From: Gilvimarinus xylanilyticus
GTDB taxonomy: Bacteria > Pseudomonadota > Gammaproteobacteria > Pseudomonadales > Cellvibrionaceae
Reading direction: 5' to 3'
Length of the DNA: 64,000 nt
Assembly: GCF_024195295.1 (NCBI RefSeq)
Contig: NZ_JAMFTH010000004.1
Coordinates: 278,541-342,540 of the forward strand
A program made the translations under genes and the position numbers. A model generated the notes under the pieces. It made no database searches, was not told the DNA's origin, and saw nothing but the letters and a program-made list of their open reading frames with translations. Shown in pieces: positions 62,898-64,000 of the stretch. The stretch's first letter is position 1, and each line of letters opens with the position of its first letter.

Positions 62898-63839
62898 TTA
62901 CCCGATCTGTGTTAAGGCCGCGAAAAAGCCGCGCCCCCGGCGAATATCCTGTTGCAATTGTGCTTTTAAGGCATCTACCGATGCAAACTTTTGCTCGTAT
63001 CTGAGCTTGGCGTGAAACTGGATTGCCAGAGCCTCACCGTAAATATTGCGGTCAAAATCAAACAAGTGAACTTCCAGCAGCGGCTCAATATCACCCGCCA
63101 CTGTAGGTTTTACGCCCACATTGGCGACCCCGTGAAAAGTATCACCTTTTAATTGCGCGCTAATCACAAACACCCCCGATAATGGCGAGCGAAAGCGCTT
63201 TAAGCGCAAATTGGCTGTGGGCACCCCAATCTGGCGCCCCAGCTTTTTGCCATGGCCAACGCGCCCGGTAATGGTAAATGGCCTGCCCAAGTAGGCCTCG
63301 GCGCGGGCAAAATCCCCCGCCGCCAACAGCTCGCGAATCCGGGTGCTGCTGATGCGCTCATCCTCGATGGTGAGGGTGCAGGTATCGGTGACCGAAAAGC
63401 CCTGTTGCTCACCCACCTGCTCCAGCAAGGTGTAATCACCGCGCCGGTCGCAACCAAAACGAAAATCATCGCCCACCACTAGGTGCTTAATGTCCAGGCC
63501 GTTCAACAACACCACATCGATAAACTCGGCGGCGCTTAAACTCCGCAAGGCCTCGTTAAACTGCAGGCAAAGCACCCGCTCTACCCCGGCCTGCTGCAGC
63601 GCGATCAGCTTTTCGCGCAGGCGCATCAACCGGGCGGGCGCTTTTTCGCGGGCGAAATACTCGTGGGGCTGCGGCTCGAACAGAATCACCACCGAGGGCA
63701 ACTGAAACTGCCGCGCCGCCTCAGCCAGCTGGCGCAATATCGCCTGATGCCCCAGGTGAACCCCATCAAAGGTGCCAATAGTGGCCACAGAACCGCGATG
63801 TTCCGCGCGCAGATTGTGTAAACCGCGAATGAGATGCAC
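62898..63839 (-). CDS. ribF: Bifunctional riboflavin kinase / FAD synthetase
   Basis: This is a 313-residue protein. The N-terminal adenylyltransferase has 'VATIGTFDGVHLGHQAIL', with the HxGH-type motif, and 'ISSTRIRELLAAGDFARA'. The C-terminal kinase has 'GRVGHGKKLGRQIGVPTANL' and 'VKPTVAGDIEPLLEVHLFDF'. It converts riboflavin to FMN and FAD. It is the first gene of ribF-ileS-lspA-fkpB-ispH within the window; genes usually upstream (murJ, rpsT) would lie beyond the edge. Confidence 0.95.
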   Translation of the reverse strand: MHLIRGLHNLRAEHRGSVATIGTFDGVHLGHQAILRQLAEAARQFQLPSVVILFEPQPHEYFAREKAPARLMRLREKLIALQQAGVERVLCLQFNEALRSLSAAEFIDVVLLNGLDIKHLVVGDDFRFGCDRRGDYTLLEQVGEQQGFSVTDTCTLTIEDERISSTRIRELLAAGDFARAEAYLGRPFTITGRVGHGKKLGRQIGVPTANLRLKRFRSPLSGVFVISAQLKGDTFHGVANVGVKPTVAGDIEPLLEVHLFDFDRNIYGEALAIQFHAKLRYEQKFASVDALKAQLQQDIRRGRGFFAALTQIG

Positions 63840-63923
63840 TTAAACCAGAGCCTGCCGAGGGTCGAAAACTAAACGCGCGAGTATACCGCAGGTGTGGGGG
63901 GCGGGGGTACCTTTGGATGAAGA

Positions 63924-64000
63924 ACGCTGGACGCTGGACGCTGGACGCTGGACGCTGGACGCTGGACGCTGGACGCTGGACGCTGGACGCTGGACGCTGG
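63924..64000 (+). repeat. 7-bp tandem repeat (ACGCTGG) x 11, cut by the window edge
   Basis: ACGCTGG repeats perfectly eleven times from 63924 to the last base. The array continues beyond the window, so its true length is unknown. It lies about 85 bp upstream of ribF, within the region where its promoter would be expected. Confidence 0.95.

Noticed and set aside
1..64000. tRNA, rRNA or known riboswitch (for example FMN near ribF)
   Set aside because: No cloverleaf, rRNA segment or RFN-like conserved blocks were recognised by eye; a covariance search was not possible.

Overview
The window looks like chromosomal DNA of a marine-type gammaproteobacterium. The housekeeping blocks ribF-ileS-lspA-fkpB-ispH, fimU-pilVWXY1E next to pilSR, pgeF-rluD/bamD and leuA-orf-rimI have the gene order usual in the Pseudomonas/Cellvibrio part of the class. 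The placement near Cellvibrionales is inference; no 16S rRNA or tRNA gene was seen.

Positions 1-29,550 are a surface-polysaccharide locus. Its main minus-strand run reads: EPS-associated MarR-type regulator, two very long coiled-coil proteins and one short one, rmlB-rmlC-rmlD, a repeat cluster, rmlA, two large glycosyltransferases, a sulfotransferase, a dead GSCFA-type gene behind a G10 tract, a graveyard of three insertion sequences, a UDP-glucuronate 4-epimerase, about 1.1 kb without genes, a methyltransferase-like protein, a sulfotransferase-TPR protein and a partial RgpF-type protein at the left edge. ugd alone lies on the plus strand. It sits in a segment flanked by 44-bp perfect inverted repeats. 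A second minus-strand operon, cysC-cysQ-manC-permease-ATPase, provides PAPS, PAP removal, GDP-mannose and ABC export. Together this predicts an ABC-exported, rhamnose- and uronate-containing, probably sulfated polysaccharide.

Positions 29,600-45,450 mix housekeeping genes (MATE transporter, leuA, a psi-like protein, rimI, ilvIH, clpB, pgeF, rluD, bamD) with an inactivated mntA-hepT toxin-antitoxin pair and many interspersed repeats. One repeat block has expanded into thirteen 57-bp tandem units.

Positions 45,450-64,000 are ordinary core genome: nadE, pilSR, the minor-pilin/pilY1 operon, a divergent extra pseudopilin, then ispH-fkpB-lspA-ileS-ribF. The window ends inside a 7-bp tandem repeat.

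The strongest unexplained signals are: (i) a repeat family that pairs a small terminator-like dyad and T-run with a larger TTCCC...GGGAA hairpin, often at gene 3' ends; (ii) the coiled-coil proteins next to the regulator, one carrying methyltransferase-like domains at both ends of a roughly 400-residue coil; (iii) the potentially invertible ugd segment; and (iv) the G10 tract that would switch translation of the GSCFA gene. Gene functions come from motifs read by eye; no database search was run.
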